Of a stretch of DNA of 45,561 nt, positions 14,447-22,931 are shown in pieces (the first letter of the stretch is position 1; every line of letters starts with the position of its first letter). Position numbers and translations under genes: made by a program. Source of the stretch: an uncultured Bacilli bacterium (GTDB taxonomy: Bacteria > Bacillota_I > Bacilli_A > RFN20 > CAG-631); contig CAKPZU010000004.1 of NCBI GenBank assembly GCA_934215405.1, positions 1-45,561 on the forward strand, in the 5' to 3' direction. Under the pieces are notes generated by a model. That model searched no databases, was not told the DNA's origin, and worked only from the letters and a program-made list of their open reading frames with translations.

Positions 14447-15766
14447 ATGTTTAATAGGGACCATTATTTAAACCAATTAATTAATGGTGAAGATAATCAT
14501 TTAGTAAAGTTAATTACTGGCATAAAAGGATGTGGTAAATCATATTTATTAAATGTAATTTTTTATAATTATCTTATAAATGTTAAAAAAATAAATCCTA
14601 ATAATATCATTCAATTTGCCTTTGATTCTATAGAAGACATCGCTAAGCTTGATAAATACTTACCAGAGCAAAAAACAAGTTTTGATTCAAATGGTCAAAA
14701 GCTAATAAACAATAGAAGGCTTTTATTATATATTCAAGAAAAAACAAAAAATCCTGGGTATTATTATTTTTTATTTGATGAAATTCAAAATCTTGATGAA
14801 TTTGTTAGAGTATTAAATGGATTTTTAAGGCATGAAAATTATGATATATATGTTACAGGTAGCAATTCAAAATTTTTATCTTCTCAAGTTGACACTGAAT
14901 TTGCTGGAAGGGCTGATAGAATCCATTTATTGCCATTATCTTTTTTAGAATACTTATCAGGAGTAGATACTTATAAACGAGATGCACTTGATGAATACAT
15001 CAAATATGGTGGCCTACCTTTAGTACAACTTCAAAAAGATGAACATAATAAAGCAAAACAAGCATTATCTATTTTAAATGAAATATATATAAAGGACGTT
15101 AAGGATAGACATCCAAATATAGATACAAATAATTTGAATGATACATTGCATGTAATCGCATCAATGATTTCAACGCCCATTAATCCAACCAAAATAGAAA
15201 GGACATTCCAAAGCGTCTATAATAAAAAATTTACAAATGACACTATTTCTAACTATATTACATGGTTTGAAGAAGAATATTTATTAAATAAAGCATTTAG
15301 ATATGACGTCAAAGGAAGAAAATATATTGGTACACCTTATAAGGTTTATTTTGAAGATATTGGTATAAGAAATGCCACATTAAATTTTCGTGATATTGAT
15401 GAAACAGATATAATTGAAAATATTATATATAATGAATTGCGATATCGTTGTTTTAATGTTGATGTCGGAGTAGTAAAAATAAATACTAAAGTCAACAAAG
15501 ATGGAAAAATACAATACGTTGTTAAAGCCACTGAAGTTGATTTTGTTGCAAATAATGGTGAAAAGAAATATTATGTACAAGTTGCGTTACGCATTGATAC
15601 AGAAGAAAAGAAAAATCAAGAATATGAATCTATAAGAAATATTCCTGATTCTTTTAAGAAAATAATTGTTGTTAAAGAAGAAGGAAAGCACTACTATACA
15701 AACGAAGGCTTTTTAAGAATTAGCTTAATAGATTTTTTAACTAATATCGATTCATTGAACTGGTAA
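14447..15766 (+). CDS. AAA ATPase with DUF4143-type C-terminus
   Basis: A member of the large prokaryotic AAA_14/DUF4143 ATPase family. Walker A is GIKGCGKSY (about residues 26-34), Walker B is YYFLFDEIQN, and sensor-like YVTGSNSKFL is followed by AGRADRIHLLPLSFLEYL, the family signature. The C-terminal half has ENIIYNELRYRCF, TEVDFV and YVQVAL, a PD-(D/E)XK-nuclease-like core whose last catalytic position is Gln. The biological role of this family is not established; such genes often occur singly and are thought to spread by transfer. It has its own promoter, operator-like repeat and terminator, so it is monocistronic. AGGAGG lies 6 bases before ATG 14447. Confidence 0.88.
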   Translation: MFNRDHYLNQLINGEDNHLVKLITGIKGCGKSYLLNVIFYNYLINVKKINPNNIIQFAFDSIEDIAKLDKYLPEQKTSFDSNGQKLINNRRLLLYIQEKTKNPGYYYFLFDEIQNLDEFVRVLNGFLRHENYDIYVTGSNSKFLSSQVDTEFAGRADRIHLLPLSFLEYLSGVDTYKRDALDEYIKYGGLPLVQLQKDEHNKAKQALSILNEIYIKDVKDRHPNIDTNNLNDTLHVIASMISTPINPTKIERTFQSVYNKKFTNDTISNYITWFEEEYLLNKAFRYDVKGRKYIGTPYKVYFEDIGIRNATLNFRDIDETDIIENIIYNELRYRCFNVDVGVVKINTKVNKDGKIQYVVKATEVDFVANNGEKKYYVQVALRIDTEEKKNQEYESIRNIPDSFKKIIVVKEEGKHYYTNEGFLRISLIDFLTNIDSLNW

Positions 15767-15773
15767 CAATTTA

Positions 15774-15830
15774 AATACACATTATATTTATTTAATTAAT
15801 GGCAATAATATGAATATAATGTGTATTTTT
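15774..15830 (+). terminator. Intrinsic terminator after the AAA ATPase gene
   Basis: A perfect 15-bp stem (AATACACATTATATT and its complement at 15813-15827) with a 24-base loop, followed by T-rich DNA. It begins 8 bases after the stop codon. Confidence 0.8.
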
Positions 15831-15840
15831 GCATTTAATA

Positions 15841-15868
15841 TTGACTATTTTAAAAAGTAATGTATAAT
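15841..15868 (+). promoter_or_regulatory. SigA promoter of the perR-rubrerythrin operon
   Basis: TTGACT (15841-15846), a 16-base spacer, and consensus TATAAT (15863-15868). It lies about 40 bases before the first ATG. Confidence 0.85.
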
Positions 15869-15876
15869 TATTATTA
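15862..15876. promoter_or_regulatory. Candidate PerR box (autoregulation)
   Basis: GTATAATTATTATTA matches TTATAATNATTATAA at 12 of 14 fixed positions and overlaps the -10 of the operon encoding the Fur/PerR regulator and rubrerythrin. PerR genes are commonly autoregulated in Bacillota. Confidence 0.6.
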
Positions 15877-15907
15877 GGAGTGATTATTAATAGCGAGAGG
15901 AGATTTT

Positions 15908-16288
15908 ATGCAATATAGAAATACACATCAAAAATGTAAAATATATAATACTCTTGATAAATATGGCCATTTGACAGTTGAAGAATTAATTAATATTCTT
16001 AAGGACGAAAAGGATGATATGTCATTATCTACTATATATCGTAACTTAACTATATTGACAGAGGAAAAAAAGATAAAGAAAATTTATAGCAATTACAAAA
16101 CAATGTATGAAACTATTAAAGAGGATCATTATCACTTCGAATGTCTGAAATGCCATAATGTTATTGATATTGATAAAAGTAAAATCACTATTAAAATTAA
16201 TCAGTCCGATATAGATGTAATTAAAAAGGATTTATTCCTTTATGGCATTTGTAATGAATGCAAAAACAAAATAAATGAGGAGAAATAA
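15908..16288 (+). CDS. perR: Fur-family regulator, PerR-like
   Basis: A metal-dependent repressor; by context a peroxide sensor for the adjacent rubrerythrin. A winged helix (about residues 1-60) includes LSTIYRNLTIL as recognition helix. DHYHFECLKCHNVID and GICNECK supply the structural zinc Cys79, Cys82, Cys115 and Cys118. By manual alignment to B. subtilis PerR, regulatory ligands are His21, Glu68, His74, His76 and Asp87. Asp87 corresponds to Asp104, typical of PerR, but Glu68 replaces Asp85, which is more Fur-like. The 126-residue length is slightly short. GAGAGGAG precedes ATG 15908. It is 2 bases from the rubrerythrin start, so the two are co-expressed. Confidence 0.85.
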   Translation: MQYRNTHQKCKIYNTLDKYGHLTVEELINILKDEKDDMSLSTIYRNLTILTEEKKIKKIYSNYKTMYETIKEDHYHFECLKCHNVIDIDKSKITIKINQSDIDVIKKDLFLYGICNECKNKINEEK

Positions 16289-16290
16289 AA

Positions 16291-16827
16291 ATGGAACTAA
16301 AAGGATCACAAACTGAAAAGAATTTACAAGCAGCTTTTGCTGGAGAATCACAAGCTAGAAATAAGTATACTTATTTTGCAAGCGTTGCTAAAAAGGAAGG
16401 ATATGAACAAATCGCTCAAATCTTCCAAGAAACAGCTGATAATGAAAAAGAACATGCCAAAATGTGGTTTAAGCATTTAGAAGGAATTAGCACAACTAAA
16501 AACAATTTAAAGGCTGCTGCTGAAGGCGAAAATTATGAATGGACTAGTATGTATAAGGAATTTGCTCGTATTGCTAAAGAAGAAGGATTTTTAGCAATTG
16601 CTAAGCAATTTGAAATGGTTGCTGAAATTGAAAAATCTCATGAAGAAAGATATCAAGCATTACTTAAGAATGTTGAAAATGATGAAGTATTTACAAGCAA
16701 GACAGGTATCGTTGTTTGGAGATGTAGAAATTGTGGTTATTTACACACTGGTACAACTGCTCCAAAGGTATGTCCAGTATGTGCACATCCACAAGCTTAC
16801 TTTGAAAGAGAAGTTGTTAATTACTAA
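16291..16827 (+). CDS. rbr: Rubrerythrin
   Basis: An NAD(P)H-linked peroxidase of anaerobes that reduces hydrogen peroxide to water at a diiron site. The N-terminal ferritin-like four-helix domain (about residues 1-135) has AGESQARNKYTYFA, ETADNEKEHAKMWF and EIEKSHEERYQAL, supplying the Glu/His diiron ligands. The C-terminal rubredoxin domain has WRCRNCGYLHTG and PKVCPVCAHP, the two CxxC knuckles of an Fe(Cys)4 centre. Length of 178 residues is standard. GAGGAG precedes ATG 16291. With the Fur/PerR regulator it forms a two-gene operon, complementing superoxide reductase at 11609. Confidence 0.97.
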   Translation: MELKGSQTEKNLQAAFAGESQARNKYTYFASVAKKEGYEQIAQIFQETADNEKEHAKMWFKHLEGISTTKNNLKAAAEGENYEWTSMYKEFARIAKEEGFLAIAKQFEMVAEIEKSHEERYQALLKNVENDEVFTSKTGIVVWRCRNCGYLHTGTTAPKVCPVCAHPQAYFEREVVNY

Positions 16828-16852
16828 GAAGATTGCAAAAATCTTCTTTTTT
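16826..16852 (+). terminator. Intrinsic terminator after rubrerythrin
   Basis: AAGAAGATT / AATCTTCTT, a 9-bp stem with a 5-base loop and a T-rich tail, starting within the rubrerythrin stop codon. Confidence 0.88.
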
Positions 16853-16878
16853 CTTTATAATTTAATGGGTGATGGTGA

Positions 16879-17532
16879 ATGAAGCTAATAAACAAAGAAA
16901 TAGAAGCGGTTATATTTGATTTAGATGGCACTTTAATTGATTCAACATCTGTATGGTTTAAAGTTGATACTTCCTTTTTTGGAAAAAGAAATATGGAAAT
17001 TCCCAAAAACTATGTTGATGAAATAGCTCATATTGGTTTATATGATGCTGCTATATTTACTAAAAATAAATATCACATTACTGATAGTATTGAAAGCATC
17101 ATCGAAGAATGGAAGGAACTTGCTAAAAATGAATATTTATATAACATTCCTTTAAAAAATAATGTTATTGAATTTTTAACAAAATCAAAAGAAAACAATG
17201 TAAAAATTGCTTTAGCTACAGCTAGTGATAAAAATCTATATGTACCTTGCTTAAAAAGATTAAAAATATATGATTTCTTCGATTATATTGCTGATGTTGA
17301 CATTGTTGGAGCTGGTAAGGATGATGTTAAGCTATATAATCATGTAGCAAGTGTTTTAAATGTAACGCCTGAAAAAACAGCAGTTTTTGAAGATATAGCA
17401 ATTAATTTAAAAACTGCATATGAAAATAACTATGTAGCAATTGGAGTATATGATGAATACTCTACAAAAGAAGATGAATTAAAGAAAAAATATTCCTATA
17501 AATTCATTAAAGATTTTAAAGAATTATTATAA
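16879..17532 (+). CDS. HAD-superfamily hydrolase (beta-phosphoglucomutase-like)
   Basis: A haloacid-dehalogenase-fold phosphatase or phosphomutase. Motif I is VIFDLDGTLIDS (nucleophile and acid/base Asp, about residues 13-24), motif II is LATASDKN, and the C-terminal acidic motif lies in TAVFEDIAINLKTAYENN. A helical cap between motifs I and II marks subclass I. Length of 217 residues fits the PGMB/phosphatase group; substrate unknown. It lies just after the rubrerythrin terminator with a GGTGATGGTGA-type ribosome site and no clear promoter of its own, so it may rely on read-through. Confidence 0.88.
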   Translation: MKLINKEIEAVIFDLDGTLIDSTSVWFKVDTSFFGKRNMEIPKNYVDEIAHIGLYDAAIFTKNKYHITDSIESIIEEWKELAKNEYLYNIPLKNNVIEFLTKSKENNVKIALATASDKNLYVPCLKRLKIYDFFDYIADVDIVGAGKDDVKLYNHVASVLNVTPEKTAVFEDIAINLKTAYENNYVAIGVYDEYSTKEDELKKKYSYKFIKDFKELL

Positions 17533-17546
17533 AATTATTTCACCTT

Positions 17547-17576
17547 AAAAAGGTCGATTAATTCCGACCTTTTTTA
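17547..17576. terminator. Bidirectional terminator between the HAD and LRR genes
   Basis: AAAAAGGTCG / CGACCTTTTT, a 10-bp stem with an 8-base loop. T-runs flank it on both strands, serving the HAD gene (plus) and the leucine-rich repeat gene (minus), which converge here. Confidence 0.88.
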
Positions 17577-17602
17577 CTTTATTTTCACTATAATATAGCT
17601 TA

Positions 17603-20260
17603 TTAAGCATTATTTATGGAATTCCAAACAACCTTACAATAAGCAGGATTCCAGCTTTTTGACCATTTGCTTGGAATTTCTTCAGTTTCACAATATATTG
17701 TTAAATTGTAACAGCCAGAAAAATCATATTCGCCAACATTTGTTACACTATTTGGTATGAATATACTTTTCAAATTTATGCAATCGTAAAATACATAACT
17801 TCCAAAAGTAGTTACACTAGAAGGTATTTCTATATTAGTTAAGCTGCTACAGCCATAAAATGCACCATATTCAATACGAGTTACACTAGAAGGTATTTCT
17901 ATATTAGTTAAACTACTACATCTTTCAAATGCGCCATATTCTATAAATGTTACGCCATTTGGTATTTTTATATTTGTTAAATTGCTACATTTTGAAAATA
18001 TATAACCATTAATACCTATTAAACTTTCTGGCATTTCTATACTCGTTAGGCTGCTACAATAATAAAATGCTCCAGAGCCAATACTTGTTACACTATTTGG
18101 TATTTTTATATTAGATAAACTACTGCAATCTGCAAATGCTGATCCTCCTATGCTTGTTACACTAGAAGGTATTTCAACACTCGTTAAATTACTACATTCT
18201 CCAAAGGCACCATAGTCAATTGTAGTTACGCTATTAGGGATAATTATACTTGATAAATCACTGCATCCTTTAAATGCATTTTCCCCAATTTTTGTTATGG
18301 TATTTGGTATTATAGTGCTCTTACAGCCAACTATTAAAGTATTTGTTGAAGTTTCAATTATTGCATTGCAATTATTTCTACTATCATATACTTTATTATT
18401 ATTATCTACAATTATAGTTTTTAATTTGCTACATCCTCTAAAAGCATAATGTCCAACATTTGTTACACTAGAAGGTATTTCAATATTTGTTAAATTATTA
18501 CATCCATCAAAAGCATTATACCCAATTTTTGTTATACTATTAGGAATAATTATACTTGTTAAGCCACTACAAAGTAAAAAGGCACAATCGCCAATACTTT
18601 TTACAGTATTTGGAATTATAGTATTTTTGCATCCAACTATTAAAGTATTTGTTGAAGCATCAATTATTGCGTTACAATTTTCTCTACTATCATATAATTT
18701 ATTCTTACTATCAATTTTTATCCTTTCTAAATTATCACAATAGAAAAATGCGTTATATTCGATATAGTTTACACTACTTGGTATCTCTATACTCGTTAAA
18801 TTACTACATTTGCTAAATGTAAAAGAATTAATGCTTTCTACACTATTAGGAATAACTATGCTTGTTAAGCTACTACAGCCTTCAAAAGCACTATCTCCAA
18901 TATCTTCTACACTATTTGGTATTTCTAGGTTTATTAAACTACTACAATCTGCAAAAGCATTACTTTGAATAAACTTCAAACTATTTGGTAGTTCAACACT
19001 TGTTAAATTACTACATTCTTTAAAAGCATTTATGTTAATTGTTGTTACACTATTTGGTATTGTGATATTTTTTAAATTGCTACATCCTCTAAATGCAGTA
19101 TCTCCAATACTTTCTATGCCACTTGGTATTATAGTGCTCTTACAGCCAATTAGTAACGTGTTTGTTGGAGTAACAATTATTGCATTGCAATTATTTCTAC
19201 TATCATATATTCTATTACGAGTATCGACTTCTATATTTTCTAAATTTGTGCAATTTAAAAAAGCACTCTCTCTTATTGATTCTACACTACTTGATATTTT
19301 TACTTTTTTTAAATTACTAAAATTTTTAAATGCCAAAGAAGCAATAGCTAATACGCTATTTGGTATTTCTATATTTGTTAAGCTACTACAGCCTTCAAAT
19401 GAGGAAATTCTAATTTCTTTAACACTATTTGGTATTTCTATATTTATTAAATCACTACACCCTTCAAAAGCACTATCTCCAATAGCTATAACATCATTTG
19501 GTATTTTAGTATTTTTGCATCCTAGGATTAAAGTATTTGTTGAAGTTTCAATTATTGCATTGCAATTATTTCTACTATCAAATGTTTTATTATCATTATC
19601 AACTACAATTTTTTCTAAATTACTACAATTAGCAAAAGCTGAAGAACTTATATAGCTTACATTGCTTGCTATCTTTATACTTTTCAAGCTACTACAGCCA
19701 TTAAACGCCTTAGAAGCAATACTAGTTACATTCTTTGGTATTTCTATATTTTCTAAACTACTACAATTTTCAAAGGCATTGGAATCTATTCTTGAAACAT
19801 ATTTTGGTAATATTACATTTTTATCATTACCAGCATATCTAATAACTGATAAAGTATCATCTTCTAAAGTGTCAAACTCAAGTCCATAAGTTGCCCATAT
19901 TGCCGTTAGTTTAATGTCTTTTGTAATTTTTATTCTCGTATATAATTTATTTTCAAATTCCCATCCTACAAAAACATCATTTCCTCTTGTTGGTGTTGGA
20001 AGGTTTACAAACTTATCTTTAAAAACAGCCATTTCTTTTATTTCGTTACCACCATCTGTATCAAAAGTGATAGTTATACTAGTACCTTCTATTTCACTTG
20101 AAGATTCACTGCTTGTTTCACTTGAAGACTCGCCACTTGGTTCACTGCTTATTTCATTTGAAAGTTTGTCACTTGATTCACTTCCTGTTTTGCACGATAT
20201 TATTGACGAAGCGAATAAAATGCTAAGTAAGGAAAATAAAATTGGTTTTGATTTTTTCAT
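17603..20260 (-). CDS. BspA-like leucine-rich-repeat surface lipoprotein
   Basis: A large cell-surface lipoprotein, probably for adhesion or host/matrix contact. Residues 1-23 are a lipoprotein signal ending SIISC (Cys23). A Ser/Glu-rich linker (24-58) follows. Residues 61-122 form an InlB B-type (Listeria-Bacteroides) repeat with DTDGGNE and FVGWEFENK. From about 137 to 855 there are tandem 23-residue LRR_5 repeats of the BspA type (consensus SAFxxCSSLTxIxIPxSVTxIG). Four copies of a longer insert (DSRNNCNAIIETSTNTLI-like) interrupt the array. The C-terminus ends WNPAYCKVVW, typical of BspA-like proteins. Such genes occur in gut and oral bacteria and in trichomonads. It is monocistronic, with AAAGGAG before ATG 20260. 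Confidence 0.93.
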   Translation of the reverse strand: MKKSKPILFSLLSILFASSIISCKTGSESSDKLSNEISSEPSGESSSETSSESSSEIEGTSITITFDTDGGNEIKEMAVFKDKFVNLPTPTRGNDVFVGWEFENKLYTRIKITKDIKLTAIWATYGLEFDTLEDDTLSVIRYAGNDKNVILPKYVSRIDSNAFENCSSLENIEIPKNVTSIASKAFNGCSSLKSIKIASNVSYISSSAFANCSNLEKIVVDNDNKTFDSRNNCNAIIETSTNTLILGCKNTKIPNDVIAIGDSAFEGCSDLINIEIPNSVKEIRISSFEGCSSLTNIEIPNSVLAIASLAFKNFSNLKKVKISSSVESIRESAFLNCTNLENIEVDTRNRIYDSRNNCNAIIVTPTNTLLIGCKSTIIPSGIESIGDTAFRGCSNLKNITIPNSVTTININAFKECSNLTSVELPNSLKFIQSNAFADCSSLINLEIPNSVEDIGDSAFEGCSSLTSIVIPNSVESINSFTFSKCSNLTSIEIPSSVNYIEYNAFFYCDNLERIKIDSKNKLYDSRENCNAIIDASTNTLIVGCKNTIIPNTVKSIGDCAFLLCSGLTSIIIPNSITKIGYNAFDGCNNLTNIEIPSSVTNVGHYAFRGCSKLKTIIVDNNNKVYDSRNNCNAIIETSTNTLIVGCKSTIIPNTITKIGENAFKGCSDLSSIIIPNSVTTIDYGAFGECSNLTSVEIPSSVTSIGGSAFADCSSLSNIKIPNSVTSIGSGAFYYCSSLTSIEMPESLIGINGYIFSKCSNLTNIKIPNGVTFIEYGAFERCSSLTNIEIPSSVTRIEYGAFYGCSSLTNIEIPSSVTTFGSYVFYDCINLKSIFIPNSVTNVGEYDFSGCYNLTIYCETEEIPSKWSKSWNPAYCKVVWNSINNA
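17695..19850. repeat. Leucine-rich-repeat array with four higher-order blocks
   Basis: About 69-bp units encode 23-residue LRR_5 repeats. Superimposed are four near-identical longer blocks near 18322-18390, 18628-18694, 19141-19207 and 19517-19580, coding for the YDSRNNCNAIIETSTNTL-type insert. Several copies are nearly identical at DNA level, indicating recent duplication and scope for recombination. Confidence 0.88.
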
Positions 20261-20343
20261 AATTTGCTCCTTTTTTATAAAAAGATTAATTCTTATAAAA
20301 TAATTAAATTAAGTATATTTTTCGACTGCTATAATGCACTTAG

Positions 20344-20373
20344 ATTATATAATAAAATAATAATATAATTCAA
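20344..20373 (-). promoter_or_regulatory. Possible promoter of the LRR lipoprotein gene
   Basis: On the minus strand, TTGAAT (20368-20373), an 18-base spacer and TATAAT (20344-20349), about 85 bases before the start codon. The region is very AT-rich, so other -10-like sites exist. Confidence 0.45.
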
Positions 20374-20431
20374 CAATAGCAAATTAAAAAAATACATCTT
20401 TAAAAGCATTAACAAGAATTATTATAAAACT

Positions 20432-20480
20432 AAAAAGTTGTAAACTACTACATTTATACGTAATAGCCTACAACCTTTTT
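20432..20480 (-). terminator. Terminator of the oxaloacetate decarboxylase operon
   Basis: On the minus strand AAAAAGGTTGTA pairs with TACAACTTTTT (one bulged G) around a long loop that can itself fold, followed by T-rich DNA. It overlaps the stop codon of the bioY-birA gene. Confidence 0.65.
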
Positions 20481-21723
20481 AATTTAAATGAAATGTTACT
20501 TCACCTGAATTAATGTTCATTTCCTTATTATCACATAATATTTTTAAGGTATTATCTTCATTTACATCAAGAATTTTTACAAGCTTCTTTTCATCATTTA
20601 ATAATATATAAGCTTCCTTATCCTTTAAATAATTATGTTCTTTAAAGAATTCTAAATATTTTTTATCATCAATATGCTTTAGTTCTTTTTTGATTTGATG
20701 ATATACTTTTAATTTAACATTTAAAATAGAAATCTTTTTATTTTTTAATAAATAATAGCTTGTTGCTTTATCCTTTAATTCTTCATCAAATTCTTTAGTG
20801 TTTAAATTAATTCCAATCCCAACAACTAAGCAATCTAATGAAGATTCATTTGAAATGCTTTCCATTAAAATACCACAAATCTTTTTATCATTAGCATAAA
20901 CATCATTTGGCCATTTTATCATAACATTAGGAAGTTTTAACTTTATTAACACTTTACTAACAGCAACACCACTAACTAAAGAAATACTTGAAAATTCATT
21001 AATCAATTTAGGATTCTTTATTAAGAATGAAAACATTAAATTCTCATTCTTATTACTTTTCCAATTTCTTTTCATTCTACCATGGCCTTGGCTTTGATAG
21101 CTTGCAGAAACAAATGTTAAATTCTTTAATTCCTTATAATGATTCTTTAAATATGTATTAGTAGAATCAATAGAGTCAAAATGAATGTACCTTTTATTAT
21201 AATCATTTACACGATTACTAATAACTATAGCTACACCTATTTTTAATAAATCAAACGGAATATAAGGCACTATAAATGTCATCATTAGTTTATAAAAATC
21301 ATAACCTTTATCGTTTAAAATATTTAATGTAAATGCTCCATAAGCTATACCAATTATATATAAAGCGATTAAAGAGATTATAAAGGCTAAAATTGTTTGA
21401 ATCAAATTTTTAGCCTTTAATAAATGAATAATAATAATTACAACATAAAAGCCAACAACAAAGCCAAATGTTGGACTAATAGCATAATAAATTCCACCTT
21501 GGAAATTAGCAAATACTGGTATACCAAGTAACCCCATTAGAATATAAAGTGTTAGAATTACTATACCATTTTTTAAAGAAGTCGTATTTGCAATTACAAA
21601 TACGACTAATAATTGTAAAGTAAATTTAACATATCCAACAGGAATTGAAATATACGATCCCACAATTAATAGTGCTAAATATAAAGCACTAATTGAGATA
21701 TCCTTAATTACTTTTTTATTCAT
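20479..21723 (-). CDS. BioY-BirA fusion: biotin transporter plus biotin-protein ligase
   Basis: One continuous 414-residue frame. Residues 1-171 are a complete BioY, the membrane substrate-binding subunit of the ECF biotin transporter: about six helices, FQGGIYYAISPTFGF, and the terminal PYIPFDLLKIGVA typical of BioY ends. After a short linker, residues 178-414 are a biotin-protein ligase catalytic domain: FDSIDSTNTYL, the biotinyl-AMP loop GHGRMKRNW (213-221), KWPNDVY (270-276), KKICGILME (280-288) and VVGIGINLN. There is no DNA-binding HTH, so it is a class I ligase without BirA repressor function. It is the last gene of the operon encoding a biotin-dependent decarboxylase, so uptake, ligation and acceptor are linked. 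I do not know this fusion as a common architecture; a sequencing-error fusion is unlikely because the linker is in frame and both domains are complete. Confidence 0.9.
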   Translation of the reverse strand: MNKKVIKDISISALYLALLIVGSYISIPVGYVKFTLQLLVVFVIANTTSLKNGIVILTLYILMGLLGIPVFANFQGGIYYAISPTFGFVVGFYVVIIIIHLLKAKNLIQTILAFIISLIALYIIGIAYGAFTLNILNDKGYDFYKLMMTFIVPYIPFDLLKIGVAIVISNRVNDYNKRYIHFDSIDSTNTYLKNHYKELKNLTFVSASYQSQGHGRMKRNWKSNKNENLMFSFLIKNPKLINEFSSISLVSGVAVSKVLIKLKLPNVMIKWPNDVYANDKKICGILMESISNESSLDCLVVGIGINLNTKEFDEELKDKATSYYLLKNKKISILNVKLKVYHQIKKELKHIDDKKYLEFFKEHNYLKDKEAYILLNDEKKLVKILDVNEDNTLKILCDNKEMNINSGEVTFHLN

Positions 21724-21727
21724 AAGA

Positions 21728-22927
21728 TTATAAGAATAAAGACATTAAAATACCAGCGGCAACAGCACTACCGATAACACCAGCAACATTTGGACCCATT
21801 GCATGCATTAATAGGAAGTTTGAAGGATCTTCTCTTTGACCTTCCTTTTGAACTACACGAGCAGCCATTGGAACAGCACTAACACCAGCTGCACCAATCA
21901 TTGGGTTAACCTTACCATGAGTTAATACACACATTAATTTACCGCCAAGCAAGCCGCCAATTGCAGAAATAATAAATGCACAAATACCTAAAGCAAAGAT
22001 ATATAATGTTTGAGCAGTTAGGAATGTACTACCAATAGCAGTAGCTCCAACTGATAAGCCTAATAGGATTGTACAAATATATAATAATGAGTTAGCAATA
22101 GTATTTACAAGATTTGGTACTACGCCAGATTCCTTAATTAAGTTACCAAGCATTAAGCAGCCAATTAATGGAGTAGCTGCTGGAACGATTAAACAAACAA
22201 TTAATGTAACAATAATAGGGAATAAAATCTTTTCTTTTTTAGAAACTTCTCTTAATTGTTCCATCTTAATAAGTCTTTCTTTTTTAGTTGTAAATAAACG
22301 AATAATTGGTGGGAAGATAATTGGTACTAAAGCCATATAAGAATAAGCAGCTAAAGCAATTGCAGGTTGATAATTAACATAAGTTCCGCCAACAGTTGGA
22401 GCAATTTTTTCCCAAATTCCAAGCATTCTTGATGATACTAAAATAGCAGTTGGTCCATCAGCACCACCGATAATTCCAATTGAACTTGCTTCAAAAGCAT
22501 TAAAGCCTAAAGCTAAAGCTCCAAGGAAAGCGCCAAAAATACCAAGCTGAGCAGCAGCACCAAGTAACATAGTCTTTTTATTAGCAATTAATGGTCCAAA
22601 ATCAGTTGTTGCACCAATTCCTAAGAATATTAGACATGGATATAATTCACATTCAACACCTAAATGAAGATAGCCAAGTAATCCTCTTGATACCATTTCA
22701 CCATGTTCATTATATGTAGCATAAATTCCAGGGTATAAATTTACAAGAATAATACCAAAAGCAATCGGAATTAACAAATAAGGTTCAAAATTCTTTTTCA
22801 AAGCTAAGTATAAGAATACTAAGCCAACTAAAATCATTATTAGATTCATCCAGCCATTTCCTGTAAACCAAGAAACAAAGCCTGTGCTTTCTAAAAATGA
22901 CTTTATAATATCTACAAACTTACCCAT
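21728..22927 (-). CDS. oadB: Sodium-pumping decarboxylase beta subunit
   Basis: The integral membrane subunit that decarboxylates carboxybiotin and drives sodium export. It has about nine to eleven membrane helices and the diagnostic IGIIGGADGPTAI region with the essential Asp (near residue 155), plus a second conserved block near the C-terminus (PMIGAAGVSAVPMAAR). At 399 residues it is close to OadB/GcdB/MmdB (375-430). The beta subunit alone cannot tell oxaloacetate from other decarboxylases; the alpha subunit points to oxaloacetate. It begins 4 bases after the biotin carrier gene. Confidence 0.95.
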   Translation of the reverse strand: MGKFVDIIKSFLESTGFVSWFTGNGWMNLIMILVGLVFLYLALKKNFEPYLLIPIAFGIILVNLYPGIYATYNEHGEMVSRGLLGYLHLGVECELYPCLIFLGIGATTDFGPLIANKKTMLLGAAAQLGIFGAFLGALALGFNAFEASSIGIIGGADGPTAILVSSRMLGIWEKIAPTVGGTYVNYQPAIALAAYSYMALVPIIFPPIIRLFTTKKERLIKMEQLREVSKKEKILFPIIVTLIVCLIVPAATPLIGCLMLGNLIKESGVVPNLVNTIANSLLYICTILLGLSVGATAIGSTFLTAQTLYIFALGICAFIISAIGGLLGGKLMCVLTHGKVNPMIGAAGVSAVPMAARVVQKEGQREDPSNFLLMHAMGPNVAGVIGSAVAAGILMSLFL

Positions 22928-22931
22928 AGTA

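Noticed and set aside
17695..19850. Regularly spaced repeats resembling a CRISPR array
   Set aside because: The repeats are in-frame protein-coding LRR units with graded divergence, no unique spacers and no cas genes nearby.
19032..20303. Plus-strand open frames opposite the LRR gene
   Set aside because: They are by-products of the repeat code on the minus strand; no start signals or family resemblance.
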